A stretch of 64,000 nucleotides of DNA from Actinomadura macrotermitis (GTDB lineage: Bacteria; Actinomycetota; Actinomycetes; Streptosporangiales; Streptosporangiaceae): NCBI RefSeq assembly GCF_009604375.1, contig NZ_WEGH01000004.1, forward strand, positions 682,001 through 746,000, in the 5' to 3' direction. Position 1 is the first letter of the stretch. Every line of letters starts with the position of its first letter. Below, one piece after another: positions 18,316 through 27,271 of the stretch. A program made the translations under genes and the position numbers. Below the pieces are notes generated by a model. The model was not told the DNA's origin. It did no database searches and saw nothing but the letters and a program-made list of their open reading frames with translations.

Positions 18316-18849
18316 TTGCCCCAGGAAGAACTTCGGGACACCGGTGAGCTGGTCGCCCGGGCCCGTGCCGGCGACGGCGCGGCCTGGGCCCGGCTCGTCG
18401 AGCGGTACAGCGGCCTGCTGTGGGCGATCGCCCGCTCACACGGCCTGAGCGACGCCGACTGCGGCGACGTCGTGCAGACCTGCTGGCTGCGGCTGGTGGA
18501 GCGGCTCGACCAGATCCTCGAGCCGGCGGCCGTGGGCGGCTGGCTCGCCACCACGGCGCGCCGGGAGTGCCGGCGGACGGCGCAGCGCCGCAACCGGGAG
18601 CTGCCCGGCGACGTGCCCGAGCCGGCGGCCGTCCCCGCGGCCGACCAGGTCGTGGTGGCGCGCGAGCGGCTCTGCCGTGTCGGCTCGGCCCTCCAGGACC
18701 TTCCCCGCCGCTGCCAGCTCCTGCTGCGCATGTTCGCGCAGGCGCCGACCCACGCGGAGCTGGCGGCGGCCCTGGAGATGCCGCTCGGCAGCGTCGGCCC
18801 GACCCGTGCCCGCTGCCTCGCCCATCTGCACCGGAGGCTCGCCCGATGA
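18316..18849 (+). CDS. ECF-like (SigE-family) RNA polymerase sigma factor
   Basis: This is a 177-residue sigma factor. TTG 18316 is chosen because GAAGGAG ends 6 nt before it and the usual N-terminal helix begins there; a longer upstream frame has no homology-like content. Region 2 reads WARLVERYSGLLWAIARSHGLSDADCGDVVQTCWLRL. Region 4 ends LQDLPRRCQLLLRMFAQAPTHAELAAALEMPLGSVGPTRARCLAHLHRRL. There is no adjacent membrane anti-sigma factor. The next two genes are coupled by 4-base overlaps. Confidence 0.9.
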   Translation: MPQEELRDTGELVARARAGDGAAWARLVERYSGLLWAIARSHGLSDADCGDVVQTCWLRLVERLDQILEPAAVGGWLATTARRECRRTAQRRNRELPGDVPEPAAVPAADQVVVARERLCRVGSALQDLPRRCQLLLRMFAQAPTHAELAAALEMPLGSVGPTRARCLAHLHRRLAR

Positions 18850-19277
18850 ACGAACAAGAGCTGGTCCGCCAGATCCGGGCCGCCTTCCAGGCCATCGACC
18901 CGGTGCCCGAGGGGGTGCTGGCGGCGGGCCGGTCCGCGCTGTCGTGGCGGGTGCCGGGCGCCGGGCTGGCCGAGCTCGCCGGGGAGCAGGACGCCCCGGC
19001 GCGGCCCGGTGTGCGCGGCGGCCGGGAGCGGACGCTGACCTTCACCGGCCCGGACGTGACGGTCGAGCTGGAGGTGGCCGACGAGGCCGTCACCGGGCGG
19101 CTGACGCCGCCGTCACCGGCCCGGCTGCGGGTCCGCGACGCCGTGCGCGGCGAGGTGGTCACCAGCGCCGACGAGTCGGGCCGGTTCCTGCTGCCCGGCG
19201 CCGCCGAGGGCCTGGTCAGCCTGGTCTTCGAGCTGCCCGACGCCAGTTCGGTGGTGACGAGCTGGATCCGGCTGTGA
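18846..19277 (+). CDS. small beta-rich protein between sigma factor and CHAT protease
   Basis: This is a 143-residue protein with no membrane helix or signal peptide. Residues 1-20 form a helix (NEQELVRQIRAAFQAIDPVP). From ~60 on the sequence is strand-rich, with a pattern close to carboxypeptidase regulatory-like domains: VTVELEVADEAVTGRLTPP, RLRVR, and ADESGRFLLPGAAEG before a final strand. The ATG overlaps the sigma-factor stop and the stop overlaps the next GTG, so the three proteins are probably made together. It could be an adaptor or a cleavable inhibitor of the sigma factor; that is inference. Confidence 0.7.
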   Translation: MNEQELVRQIRAAFQAIDPVPEGVLAAGRSALSWRVPGAGLAELAGEQDAPARPGVRGGRERTLTFTGPDVTVELEVADEAVTGRLTPPSPARLRVRDAVRGEVVTSADESGRFLLPGAAEGLVSLVFELPDASSVVTSWIRL

Positions 19278-21826
19278 CGGCGGTCGCCGATGATCCGGCC
19301 GTCGCCTACCGCCGCGCGCTGCGGTCCGGCGACGACCGGACCGCCGGGCTGGCCGCCAAGGAGCTCGGCCGCCCGGGCGAGGGGCGCGAGCTGCTCGGCC
19401 GGGCCCTCGGCGCCGCCGGGTCGCCGTACGAGGCCGCGCGGGTGCGGGCGGACCTGGCCGGCGTCCTGGCGGCGCTGGGGGACGTCCCCGCCGCGCTGGA
19501 GGAGGCGGAGCGGGCCCGGGCCGCCCTGCGCGGCACGGACGCCGACCGGCTCGCCGCCGTCGTGTCCTGCGTCCTGGCGCGGGCCGGCCGGCTTCTCGAG
19601 GCGCGCGACGCCGCGGCCGGGGCGCTCCCCCGGGCCCGCCGGAGCGGTGATCCGGTGGCGCTGGCCGGGCTGCTCACCGGACTCGGCCTGGCGCAGGCGT
19701 GCCGGGGCGAGCCGGCGGCGGCCGAGGCGGCGCTGGCCGAGGCCGTCGAGGTCAGCGCCGGGCTCCGGCACCAGGCGGCGGCCGCGCGCAGCGACCTGGC
19801 CTTCGTCGTGGCGCGCGGCGGGGACGTACCGCGCGCGCTGGCGCTGTTCGCCGAGGCCGAGCGCGATCTGGTCGGCGAGCGGCTGGACCGGTGCCGGTTC
19901 GACCGGGCGGAGGTCCTGGTCGGGGCCGGCCTGGCCGGTGAGGCGCGGGAGCTGCTGGCGGCGTCCGGCGCGGCGGGCGCGGGCGCGGCCGACCGGCTCC
20001 TGCTGCTGGCCCACGCCGAGCTGGCCGACGGCGATCCCGAGCGGGCCGCGCGCACCGCCGAGCAAGCGCGCGCGGCGTTCACCGCGCAGGGGCGTCCAGG
20101 CTGGACGCTCCCGGCCGAGCACCTGGTGCTGCGCGCGCGCTGGGCCGCCGGGGAACGATCCCCGTTGCTGCTCGCCTCTGCAGTCGCCACGGCGGACCGG
20201 CTGGAGCGCGGCGGCTGGGAGCCAGCGGCGGCGGAGGCGAGGATCATCGCGGCCCGGGTGGCGCTGCATCTCGGCCGTCCCGCCGGGCACCTGCTGGAGC
20301 AGGTGCGGACGGCGCGCGGTCCCGGTGCGCTGCGCGTCGCCGCCTGGCACGCCATCGGCCTGGAGCGGCTGTCCCGCCAGGACCGCACCGGCGCGCTCGC
20401 GGCGGTCTGGACGGGCCTTGCGCTCCTGGAGGAGCACGCCGAGGTGTTCGGCGCACTGGAGCTGCGCGCCCGCGCGGCCGGTCTCGGCGACGACCTGGCC
20501 GAGCTCGGCCTCGGCCTGGCCCGCTCGGCGCGGGAGCTGCTGGCCGCGGAGGAGCGGCGGCGTGCCATCGCGCGGCCGGCCGCGATCCGGCCGCCCCGCG
20601 ACCGGGGCCACGCCGCCGCCCTCGCCGAGCTGCGCACGCTCAGCACCGAGCAGACGACGGCCACGGCGCGCGGCGGCCACTGCCCGATCCTGGCCGGGCG
20701 GCTGGCGCGGCTGGAGTCGACGGTGCGGGACGAGTCGCTCCGCCGCCCCGGCGCACCTGCCCCACGGGCCCGCCTGGACATGACCGAGCTGGCCGGCGCG
20801 CTGGCGGACCGCGTTCTGGTGGAGTTCGTCCGGATCGGGGCCGAGCTGCACGCGGTGACCATGCGCGACGGGCTCCTGCGGCGCGAGCATCTCGGCGCGT
20901 ACGAGGAGGCGGCCCGCGACGTCGCGCTGCTCCGTGCCGTCCTCAGCCGGCTGGCCTCCGGCGGGGACGACCCGCGCGCGCTCGGCGACCTCGCCGAGAC
21001 CGCGGCACGCCTGGACCGTCTACTCACCCCGCTGCACGGCGACCGCGAGCTGGTCGTCGCCCCGGCCGGTGTCCTGCACGGGCTGCCCTGGGCGGCCCTC
21101 CCGTCCCTGGCCGGGCGGCCGTTCACCGTCGTCCCGTCCGCCGCCGCCTGGCTGCGCGCCCGCACCGCGCGCAACGGCGGCGGTGACCACCGCGTCCTGG
21201 TCTCCGGTCCCGAACTGGCGCACGCCACCCGCGAGCTGCGGCTGCTGCGCCGCCTGCACCCCGGCGCGCTCGTCCTGACCGCCCCGAGCGCGCGCGCTGA
21301 GACCGTCCGCGAGGCCCTGGACGGCGCCTGCCTCGCGCATATCGCCGCGCACGGCGAGTTCCGGCCGGGGAACCCGCTGCTGTCGCGGCTGCGCCTCGCC
21401 GGCGGCCCGCTGCTCGTCCACGACCTGGAGGCGCTGGCCGAGCCCCCGCACGTGGTGGTCCTGTCGGCCTGCGACGCCGGGCGCGCCGAGGCGGGCGACG
21501 CGGTCATCGGGATGGCGGGCGTCCTGCTCGCGCTCGGCACCGCCACCGTGGTCGCCAGCGTCACGCCCGTCCGGGACGCGGACGCCCCGGACTTCATGCA
21601 CGCCTTCCACACCGGCCTGTGCGCCGGGCTCCCCACCGCGCACGCACTGGCGGCGGCGCCCCGCTCCCCCGGCGTGCTCGGCTTCCTGTGCTTCGGCTCC
21701 GGTCAGTCCCGTTCGAGGGGGGACGACCCCCCACACCCCCCGGGCGGCCTCCGGCCGGGTCAGTCCTCCCCGGTGGCCACCGGGTTGGTCGGGTCGGCGA
21801 CCCAGTTGGACCACGAACCGACATAG
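19274..21826 (+). CDS. TPR-CHAT caspase-like protease
   Basis: This is an 850-residue protein from GTG 19274 (GTGA overlap). Residues ~10-480 are Ala/Leu-rich helical repeats of TPR type (for example ALLTGLGLAQACRGEPAAAEAALAEAVE split over adjacent helices). The C-terminal CHAT domain (~510-820) has the caspase dyad His693 (CLAHIAAHGEF) and Cys733 (VVLSACDAGRA), with MAGVLLALGTATVVASVTPV following. CHAT proteases act in programmed-death and CRISPR-linked proteolysis. The last ~20 residues run antisense into the rhodanese gene and look like read-through of a normal C-terminus. Confidence 0.85.
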   Translation: MTAVADDPAVAYRRALRSGDDRTAGLAAKELGRPGEGRELLGRALGAAGSPYEAARVRADLAGVLAALGDVPAALEEAERARAALRGTDADRLAAVVSCVLARAGRLLEARDAAAGALPRARRSGDPVALAGLLTGLGLAQACRGEPAAAEAALAEAVEVSAGLRHQAAAARSDLAFVVARGGDVPRALALFAEAERDLVGERLDRCRFDRAEVLVGAGLAGEARELLAASGAAGAGAADRLLLLAHAELADGDPERAARTAEQARAAFTAQGRPGWTLPAEHLVLRARWAAGERSPLLLASAVATADRLERGGWEPAAAEARIIAARVALHLGRPAGHLLEQVRTARGPGALRVAAWHAIGLERLSRQDRTGALAAVWTGLALLEEHAEVFGALELRARAAGLGDDLAELGLGLARSARELLAAEERRRAIARPAAIRPPRDRGHAAALAELRTLSTEQTTATARGGHCPILAGRLARLESTVRDESLRRPGAPAPRARLDMTELAGALADRVLVEFVRIGAELHAVTMRDGLLRREHLGAYEEAARDVALLRAVLSRLASGGDDPRALGDLAETAARLDRLLTPLHGDRELVVAPAGVLHGLPWAALPSLAGRPFTVVPSAAAWLRARTARNGGGDHRVLVSGPELAHATRELRLLRRLHPGALVLTAPSARAETVREALDGACLAHIAAHGEFRPGNPLLSRLRLAGGPLLVHDLEALAEPPHVVVLSACDAGRAEAGDAVIGMAGVLLALGTATVVASVTPVRDADAPDFMHAFHTGLCAGLPTAHALAAAPRSPGVLGFLCFGSGQSRSRGDDPPHPPGGLRPGQSSPVATGLVGSATQLDHEPT

Positions 21827-22590
21827 AGGGCGGCCGGGATCCCCGCGACGGACAGCGCGAGGATCTCGTGCGCCGCGGTCACCCCCGAGCCGCAGTAGGC
21901 GCCGACGTCCACCGCGTCCGTCGCGCCGAGCTGGGCGAACCGCTCGCGCAGCAGATCGGCGGGCAGGAACCGGCCGTCCACGCCGACGTTGCCGAGGGTG
22001 GGCGCGTTGACCGCGCCCGGAATGTGCCCGGCGACCGGATCGACCGGCTCGTTCTCGCCGCGGAAGCGCTCGGGAGCACGGGCGTCCAGCAGCATGCCGC
22101 CCTTGGCGAGCGCGGCGGCGCCCGCCGCGTCCAGGACGGGCAGCCGCCCCGGCCGGGCGGTGAAATCGCCCGGTCCGACCTGGGGTTCCTCGGCGGTCAC
22201 CGGCCGGCCGGCGTCGACCCAGCCGTGGTAGCCGCCGTCCAGGACCCGGACGCGCTCGTGCCCGAAGTACCGCAGCGTCCACCACAGGCGGGCGGCGGCG
22301 GTGGAGTCGGCGTCGTCGTAGACCACCACCGGGCGGTCGCCCGAGACGCCGGCGCGGCGCATGGCGGCCTCGAAGGCCGCGGCGTCCGGCAGCGGATGCC
22401 GCCCGGCCGGGCCCGGCGGCCCGGCCACGTCGCGGTCCAGGTCCACGAAGACGGCGCCGGGCAGATGGCCGCGGCGGTAGGAGTCGATGCCGGGCGGGCC
22501 GGCCAGATGCCAGCGCACGTCCAGCAGGACCGGCGTGGGCTCCCCGCGCAGCAGGCGGTCCAGGGCGGGAGCGTCGACGAGTGGGTGCAC
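21760..22590 (-). CDS. two-domain rhodanese (thiosulfate/mercaptopyruvate sulfurtransferase)
   Basis: This is a 276-residue protein. The N-terminal inactive rhodanese domain contains LLDVRWHLAGPPG, GHLPGAVFVDLD and DDADSTAAARLWW. The catalytic C-terminal domain has DARAPERFRGE, GHIPGAVN and the active loop YCGSGVTA with Cys233. This is the SseA type. GTG 22590 fits the family N-terminus; ATG 22631 is an alternative without a ribosome site. The 3' end overlaps the antisense end of the CHAT gene. Confidence 0.88.
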   Translation of the reverse strand: MHPLVDAPALDRLLRGEPTPVLLDVRWHLAGPPGIDSYRRGHLPGAVFVDLDRDVAGPPGPAGRHPLPDAAAFEAAMRRAGVSGDRPVVVYDDADSTAAARLWWTLRYFGHERVRVLDGGYHGWVDAGRPVTAEEPQVGPGDFTARPGRLPVLDAAGAAALAKGGMLLDARAPERFRGENEPVDPVAGHIPGAVNAPTLGNVGVDGRFLPADLLRERFAQLGATDAVDVGAYCGSGVTAAHEILALSVAGIPAALYVGSWSNWVADPTNPVATGED

Positions 22591-22642
22591 ATCGCCAGTC
22601 TGACCGCGCTTGTCCGAATTCGGGAGGGGCATGGGCAGGATC

Positions 22643-23764
22643 TCACTCTCCGATGGCGGACAACAGGGGAACGAGTTGCTCTTCGGCGACGAGCGAGCCG
22701 TGCATCCCGACCATCCGCTCCAGCCACGGCTCGCGTTCGGACGCCACCAGCGCCACGCCGGCGAACGGGACGGCGACCACGTCGCCGATCCGCCCGGCCA
22801 TACCGGGCGCGACCGGCCCGAACCAGCCCGCCTCGATCGCCTCGTCGCGCGAGTACACCCAGCAGCGGTCGCCGAGCTCGGCCCGCCAGGCGGCCAGCAC
22901 GTCGGCCGCCGCGCCCGGCTCGGTGTAGACGTAGCGGGAGCGGGCGTCACCGCCGAGCAGCGCGACCCCGTCCCGCAGCGCGGGCGAGGCGTCCACGTCC
23001 ACCCGCTCGGCCGGGTCGGTCATGCCGTGGTCGGCGGTGACGTGCAGGGCCGCGCCGGGCGGCAGCACGTCGGCCAGCCGCTCGGCGAGCAGGTCCACGA
23101 AGCGCAGCTGCTCGCGCCAGGAGTCCGAGCGGACGCCGAAGCGGTGGCCGGTGGAGTCCAGGTCGGCGTGGTAGACGGTCACGAACGACCGCCCGCCCAC
23201 GCGCAGCGCCGCCTTGGCCCGGCCGACGAGCTGGCCGAGACCGGCCGCCGGCAGGTACGTGGCGCCGCGCGACGCGGCGAGGCTGAGGCCGCTCTTCTCG
23301 TACTGGCCGAGCGCGACGTAGCCCACCGCGACGCCGTCCGCCGCCGCCCGCTCGTAGACGGTCGGGGCGGGCTGGAAGGTCAGCGGGTCGACGTCGGCCG
23401 CCGACCAGCGCAGGCAGTTCAGCAGCCGGCCGGTGCCCGGGACCGCCACCTGCACGCCGAGCAGCCCGTGCCCGCCGGGCGGCAGGCCGGTGCCGAGCGA
23501 CCCGAGGCTGGTCGCCGTGGTCGCCGGGAACCCGGCGGTGAGCGCGCCGCCCGTCAGCGACGACAGGAACGGCGCCTCCTCCGGGTGCGCGCGCAGCTGC
23601 TCCCAGCCGAGCCCGTCGACGACGAGCAGGCACACCCGCGCCGCCGGCCGCAGGCCGAGCACGTCGGCCGCGCCCGGCACGCCGAGCGAGGCCAGGACCG
23701 CCGGGGGCAGGTCGGCGAGCGCGCCCGCCCCGTAGCGCGGGACGGGCGGCGCCGGCACCGTCAT
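22643..23764 (-). CDS. alkaline-phosphatase-superfamily phosphodiesterase
   Basis: This is a 373-residue member of the nucleotide pyrophosphatase/phosphodiesterase group. Metal-binding Asp lies in CLLVVDGLGWEQL. The nucleophile Thr is in GFPATTATSLGSLGTGLPPG. The second metal site is ADHGMTD, preceded by the YHADLDSTGHRFG Asp/His pair. No signal peptide is seen, so it is probably cytosolic. It starts 10 bp after the DUF5998 stop and is likely co-transcribed with it, a pairing common in actinomycetes. Substrate unknown. Confidence 0.88.
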   Translation of the reverse strand: MTVPAPPVPRYGAGALADLPPAVLASLGVPGAADVLGLRPAARVCLLVVDGLGWEQLRAHPEEAPFLSSLTGGALTAGFPATTATSLGSLGTGLPPGGHGLLGVQVAVPGTGRLLNCLRWSAADVDPLTFQPAPTVYERAAADGVAVGYVALGQYEKSGLSLAASRGATYLPAAGLGQLVGRAKAALRVGGRSFVTVYHADLDSTGHRFGVRSDSWREQLRFVDLLAERLADVLPPGAALHVTADHGMTDPAERVDVDASPALRDGVALLGGDARSRYVYTEPGAAADVLAAWRAELGDRCWVYSRDEAIEAGWFGPVAPGMAGRIGDVVAVPFAGVALVASEREPWLERMVGMHGSLVAEEQLVPLLSAIGE

Positions 23765-23774
23765 CTCGCCGTGG

Positions 23775-24356
23775 TCATTTCGCCGTGGCGGCCGACAGCG
23801 CCTCGGCGAACGCCAGGACCTGCACGACGGCGTCCGCGCCGTCGGCGGCCTCGCTGACCCGCAGCGACAGGTCGTCGGCGGTCACGCTGCCGGTGTAGCC
23901 GTGGTCGGCCTCGCAGTTCTCGTCGCCGCAGGTCGCCGGCTCCAGGTCGATGTGCGCGATCGCGCCCCAGCCGATGGTCAGCACCACCTCGGTCGGCGGC
24001 ACGCCCGGCACGTAGGAGGCCGGGTCGGGGACGACGCGGGTCACCGCGACCGACTGGACCCGCTCCAGCTTCACCGCCTCGGTGGTGGTGGAGGCGTGCG
24101 GCTGCGCCATGCCCTCGCCCGGCGGATGCTCGTCGGTGTGGCAGACCAGCAGCCGGGACGCCGACAGCACCAGCACCGTCACGTGCCGCCGGACCTCCAT
24201 GGCGGGGTCGAAGGTCGCCTCGTGGTGGACCACGTACGCCATCACGCGCTCGTCGCCTATCGCCGACTCGACCGCGTCCGCGACCAGTGCCGGGTAGTAA
24301 CCGCTGCGCTCGATGGCCGTGCGCAACCCGTGAGCCGTCGCTCGGGTTTCCCTCAT
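23775..24356 (-). CDS. DUF5998 family protein
   Basis: This is a 193-residue cytosolic protein of an actinobacterial family without known function. Recognisable blocks are AIERSGYYPALVADAVESA, HHEATFD, VLVLSASRLLVCHTDEH and DLEPATCGDENCEADHGYTG, whose C-x5-C pair could bind metal. ATG 24356 is used; an in-frame ATG three codons upstream (24365) is possible. It heads a probable operon with the phosphodiesterase and perhaps the rhodanese. Confidence 0.85.
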   Translation of the reverse strand: MRETRATAHGLRTAIERSGYYPALVADAVESAIGDERVMAYVVHHEATFDPAMEVRRHVTVLVLSASRLLVCHTDEHPPGEGMAQPHASTTTEAVKLERVQSVAVTRVVPDPASYVPGVPPTEVVLTIGWGAIAHIDLEPATCGDENCEADHGYTGSVTADDLSLRVSEAADGADAVVQVLAFAEALSAATAK

Positions 24357-24445
24357 GGTGCCCATCCTGCCCTGTCTCGGGCGGCCCGCGCACACGCGGC
24401 CCGCGAACATGGTCATATCGCGTGCGGCGGGGTAGGGCAGGGGAC

Positions 24446-24655
24446 ATGGACGATAGAGATCCGCTGCCCTCGCCGCCGCCGGTCCCGCCGCCCACCCCGG
24501 ACCCGGCGCCGCCGCCGCAGCCGCCCATTCCGCCCGAGCCCGCGCCGGGGCCGCCGCCTCCGCAGCCGTCCCCGCCGCCGCCCGGCCCGCCGCCGGGGCC
24601 CTCGCCCGACCCGATCCCGGTCCCGCCGTCGCCGCAGCCCGCCCCGCCGAGCTAG
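24446..24655 (+). CDS. proline-rich 69-residue protein
   Basis: The short ORF MDDRDPLPSPPPVPP... is about half proline, with Ser, Gln and Ala in between. It has no signal peptide or membrane segment. ATG 24446 follows a purine-rich GGGCAGGGG. It is convergent with the GNAT/acyl-CoA-synthetase gene, 6 bp from its stop. A polyproline stretch this dense would need EF-P for translation. Low complexity makes the call uncertain; the antisense frame is a glycine-rich shadow. Confidence 0.4.
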   Translation: MDDRDPLPSPPPVPPPTPDPAPPPQPPIPPEPAPGPPPPQPSPPPPGPPPGPSPDPIPVPPSPQPAPPS

Positions 24656-24661
24656 CGCGCC

Positions 24662-27103
24662 TCAGCGGAGCCGCCGCGGCCCGAGCTCGGGCCGCGGGCC
24701 GAGGGGGCGCTGCAGACGGAGCCGGACACAGCAGACGGTGACGCCCGAGGCGTTCGCCATCACCGGGTCCAGCTCCAGCCGCGCCACCTCCGGCAGGTCG
24801 TCGCCGAGCCGGGAGACCCGCAGCAGCAGGTCCTCCAGCGCGGCCACGTCCACCGGCTCGGCGCCGCGGTGCCCGAGCAGCAGCGGCGCGGTGCGGATCG
24901 CGCGCACCAGCTCGGCCGCCTCCACGTCGGTGAGCGGCGCGAGCCGGTACGCGCGGTCGTCCAGCAGCGCGGCCGTCTCGTCGGCGAGCCCGAAGGAGAT
25001 CACCGCGCCGAACGAGGGGTCCTCGGACGCGGTGATCCGGGTCGGCACGCCCTCGCCCTTGCGGGCGACCGCGATGCCGTAGCAGCCGAGCAGCTCGGCC
25101 GCCTGCTCCGGCGTCGCGTCGACCGGCCCGCCGTCCGCCAGCCAGCCCGCGACCAGCGCGCGGGCGCGGCGCCGGTCCGCGCCGACGACCTCGGGCACCC
25201 GGCCGGGCGGGCGCCGCCGCCACTGCGCGTAGCGGACCGCGTAGGCGAGCGCGCGGACGGCGTCCTCGGGCGCCGGATAGGACGGCACCGACCCCTCGGC
25301 CGGCATCCCGTCCGGGCCGGTGACACGCAGGTCGGCGGGCATGCCCTTGGCGCCGAGGTAGGTCGCCACGATCGGCTTGGCGCCGGCGGCGGCCATCCGC
25401 AGGATCTTCTCCGGGACGCTCAGGTCGTAGCCGCCGATGGTCGGCGGGGTGAACAGCGCGACGACCGCGTCCACCGACTCGTCGGCGATGGCCTCGGCCA
25501 GCGCCTGCTCGTACTCGGTGGCGCCCGCGCGCGGCCCGAGGTCGACCGGCGGGCGCACGTCCAGGCCGAGCGCCACCGCGGCGTCCTGCGCCAGCAGCCC
25601 GAGCGAGTCGGAGTTGTCGATGATCGCGACGCGGTCGCCCGCGGGCAGCGGCTGGTAGGCCAGCAGCTGCGCCACGTCGAACAGCTCCGACAGGTCCTCC
25701 ACCCGGATCACGCCGGCCTGCGCGAACAGCGCGCTGACCGCGTGGTCGGGCAGGCTGAGCGCGGACGCGGCGTGCCCGAGCGGCACGCCCTGCGTGCTGC
25801 GGCCGCTCTTGACCGCCACGATCGGCTTGCGGCGGCCGAGCCGCCGCGCCAGCCGGGCGAACTTGCGCGGGTTGCCGAGCGACTCCAGGTAGAGCAGGAC
25901 CGCCTTGGTGGCCGGGTCCTCCTCCCAGTACTGCATGAGGTCGTTGCCGGACACGTCGGCGCGGTTGCCCGCCGACACGAACGTCGACAGGCCGAGGCCG
26001 CGCTCGGCGGTGCGCTGCAGGATCGCGATGCCGAGCGCGCCGGACTGGGAGAAGAAGCCGACCGGGCCGCGGCCGGGCATCGTCGGGGCGAGGGTGGCGT
26101 TCAGCCGCACCTCGGGGTCGGTGTTGGCGATGCCGAGGCAGTTCGGGCCGACCACCCGCATCCCGTAGGCGCGGGCGAGGCGGACCAGCTCCTCCTGGTT
26201 CTTGCGGCCCTGCGCGCCGGTCTCGCCGAACCCCGACGACACCACGATCAGGCCCCGCACGCCCTTGGCCGCGCACTGCTCGACCACGTCGTGGACGGTG
26301 TCGGCGCGGACCGCCACCACCGCCAGGTCGACGTCGCCGGGGATCTCCAGCACCGAGGTGTAGGCGCGCACCCCCGCGACCGCCACGGCCGCCGGGTGCA
26401 CCGGGTAGACCGGGCCGGTGAAGTCGCCGCCGAGCAGGTTGCGCAGCACGGTCTGGCCGACGCTGTGCTCGGCGCGGCTGGCGCCGATCACCGCGACCGA
26501 CCGCGGGAACAGCAGCCGCTGGATCGAGCGCGACTCGGCCCGGTGCTCGCGGGCCGCCATGACCTCCACCGAGGTCTCGGTCGGCTCCAGGTCCAGCACC
26601 AGCTCGATCACGCCGTCCTCGAACCGCTGCTCGGCCCGGTACCCGGCCTCGCGGAACACCCGCGTCATGCGCCGGTTGTCGGGCAGCACGCTCGCCACGA
26701 ACCGGTGCAGGCCGCGCTCGCGGGCCGCCGCCGCGATGTGCTCCAGCAGGACGGCGCCGAGGCCGCGGCCCTGGTGGGCGTCCTCGACCAGGAACGCCAC
26801 CTCGGCGGTGCCGGGGCGGTCCGGCAGCCGGTCGTAGCGCACCACCGCGATCATCTCCTCGCCGACGGTGGCGATGAGCGCGACCCGCCGGTCGTGGTCG
26901 ACGGTGGTGAAGTGCGCGATCTCACGGTCGCTCAGCGTCGGGCGCGGCGAGAAGAAGCGGTAGTAGATCGACTCGGGCGACAGCCGGGCGTAGAACGTGC
27001 GCAGCAGCTCGGCGTCCTCGCTCCGGATCGGCCGCAGATGGGCCGTCCCGCCGTCCGTCAGGACGACGTCGGCCTCCCACTGATCCGGATAACCCTCGGT
27101 CAC
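24662..27103 (-). CDS. GNAT acetyltransferase fused to acyl-CoA synthetase (ADP-forming) domains
   Basis: This 813-residue protein is of the Pat/PatZ class, which acetylates lysines on enzymes such as acetyl-CoA synthetase. The GNAT domain is N-terminal (~20-165; acetyl-CoA loop AHQGRGLGAVLLEH). A CoA-binding Rossmann domain (SVAVIGASRAEHSVGQ) follows, then ligase-like domains (VVGPNCLGIAN, GFFSQSGALGIAIL, VAVKSGRSTQG) and a C-terminal ATP-grasp-like part. E. coli PatZ has the reverse order. GTG 27103 is favoured because TACCCT at 27111-27116 places a leaderless start 7 nt away. Divergent from pfkB. Confidence 0.88.
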   Translation of the reverse strand: MTEGYPDQWEADVVLTDGGTAHLRPIRSEDAELLRTFYARLSPESIYYRFFSPRPTLSDREIAHFTTVDHDRRVALIATVGEEMIAVVRYDRLPDRPGTAEVAFLVEDAHQGRGLGAVLLEHIAAAARERGLHRFVASVLPDNRRMTRVFREAGYRAEQRFEDGVIELVLDLEPTETSVEVMAAREHRAESRSIQRLLFPRSVAVIGASRAEHSVGQTVLRNLLGGDFTGPVYPVHPAAVAVAGVRAYTSVLEIPGDVDLAVVAVRADTVHDVVEQCAAKGVRGLIVVSSGFGETGAQGRKNQEELVRLARAYGMRVVGPNCLGIANTDPEVRLNATLAPTMPGRGPVGFFSQSGALGIAILQRTAERGLGLSTFVSAGNRADVSGNDLMQYWEEDPATKAVLLYLESLGNPRKFARLARRLGRRKPIVAVKSGRSTQGVPLGHAASALSLPDHAVSALFAQAGVIRVEDLSELFDVAQLLAYQPLPAGDRVAIIDNSDSLGLLAQDAAVALGLDVRPPVDLGPRAGATEYEQALAEAIADESVDAVVALFTPPTIGGYDLSVPEKILRMAAAGAKPIVATYLGAKGMPADLRVTGPDGMPAEGSVPSYPAPEDAVRALAYAVRYAQWRRRPPGRVPEVVGADRRRARALVAGWLADGGPVDATPEQAAELLGCYGIAVARKGEGVPTRITASEDPSFGAVISFGLADETAALLDDRAYRLAPLTDVEAAELVRAIRTAPLLLGHRGAEPVDVAALEDLLLRVSRLGDDLPEVARLELDPVMANASGVTVCCVRLRLQRPLGPRPELGPRRLR

Positions 27104-27271
27104 CCACCCGAGGGTAAGGCACGCCGGGGCGCGTCCCGCACCCAGGAAAAACACCCTGTTCCCGGGTTCGCTGCGCGTTCGAGACCTAATCCGGGGTCAA
27201 GAGCTGTTACGGTCGACCTTACGCCCAGTATGCCGCTCACGCGGGCCGTGTTGATCGAGGTGATGACTCCC

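Noticed and set aside
18275-20890. Long minus-strand ORF of 871 codons over the sigma/CHAT operon
   Set aside because: A shadow of the plus-strand sigma, beta-rich and CHAT frames, which have motifs and 4-base overlaps. The minus frame has no recognisable domain.
19306-21636. Minus-strand ORF of 776 codons in the CHAT gene
   Set aside because: Ser/Arg/Ala-rich shadow frame with no ribosome site and no motif.
21764-21826. Last ~20 codons of the CHAT ORF as a functional tail
   Set aside because: They are antisense to the rhodanese 3' end and Gly/Pro/Ser-rich, so they look like read-through past the normal domain boundary.
24869-27271. Plus-strand extension of the PfkB frame by ~800 codons
   Set aside because: It is antisense to the GNAT/acyl-CoA-synthetase gene and Arg/Gly/Val/Asp-rich. 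The kinase domain begins only at 27272.
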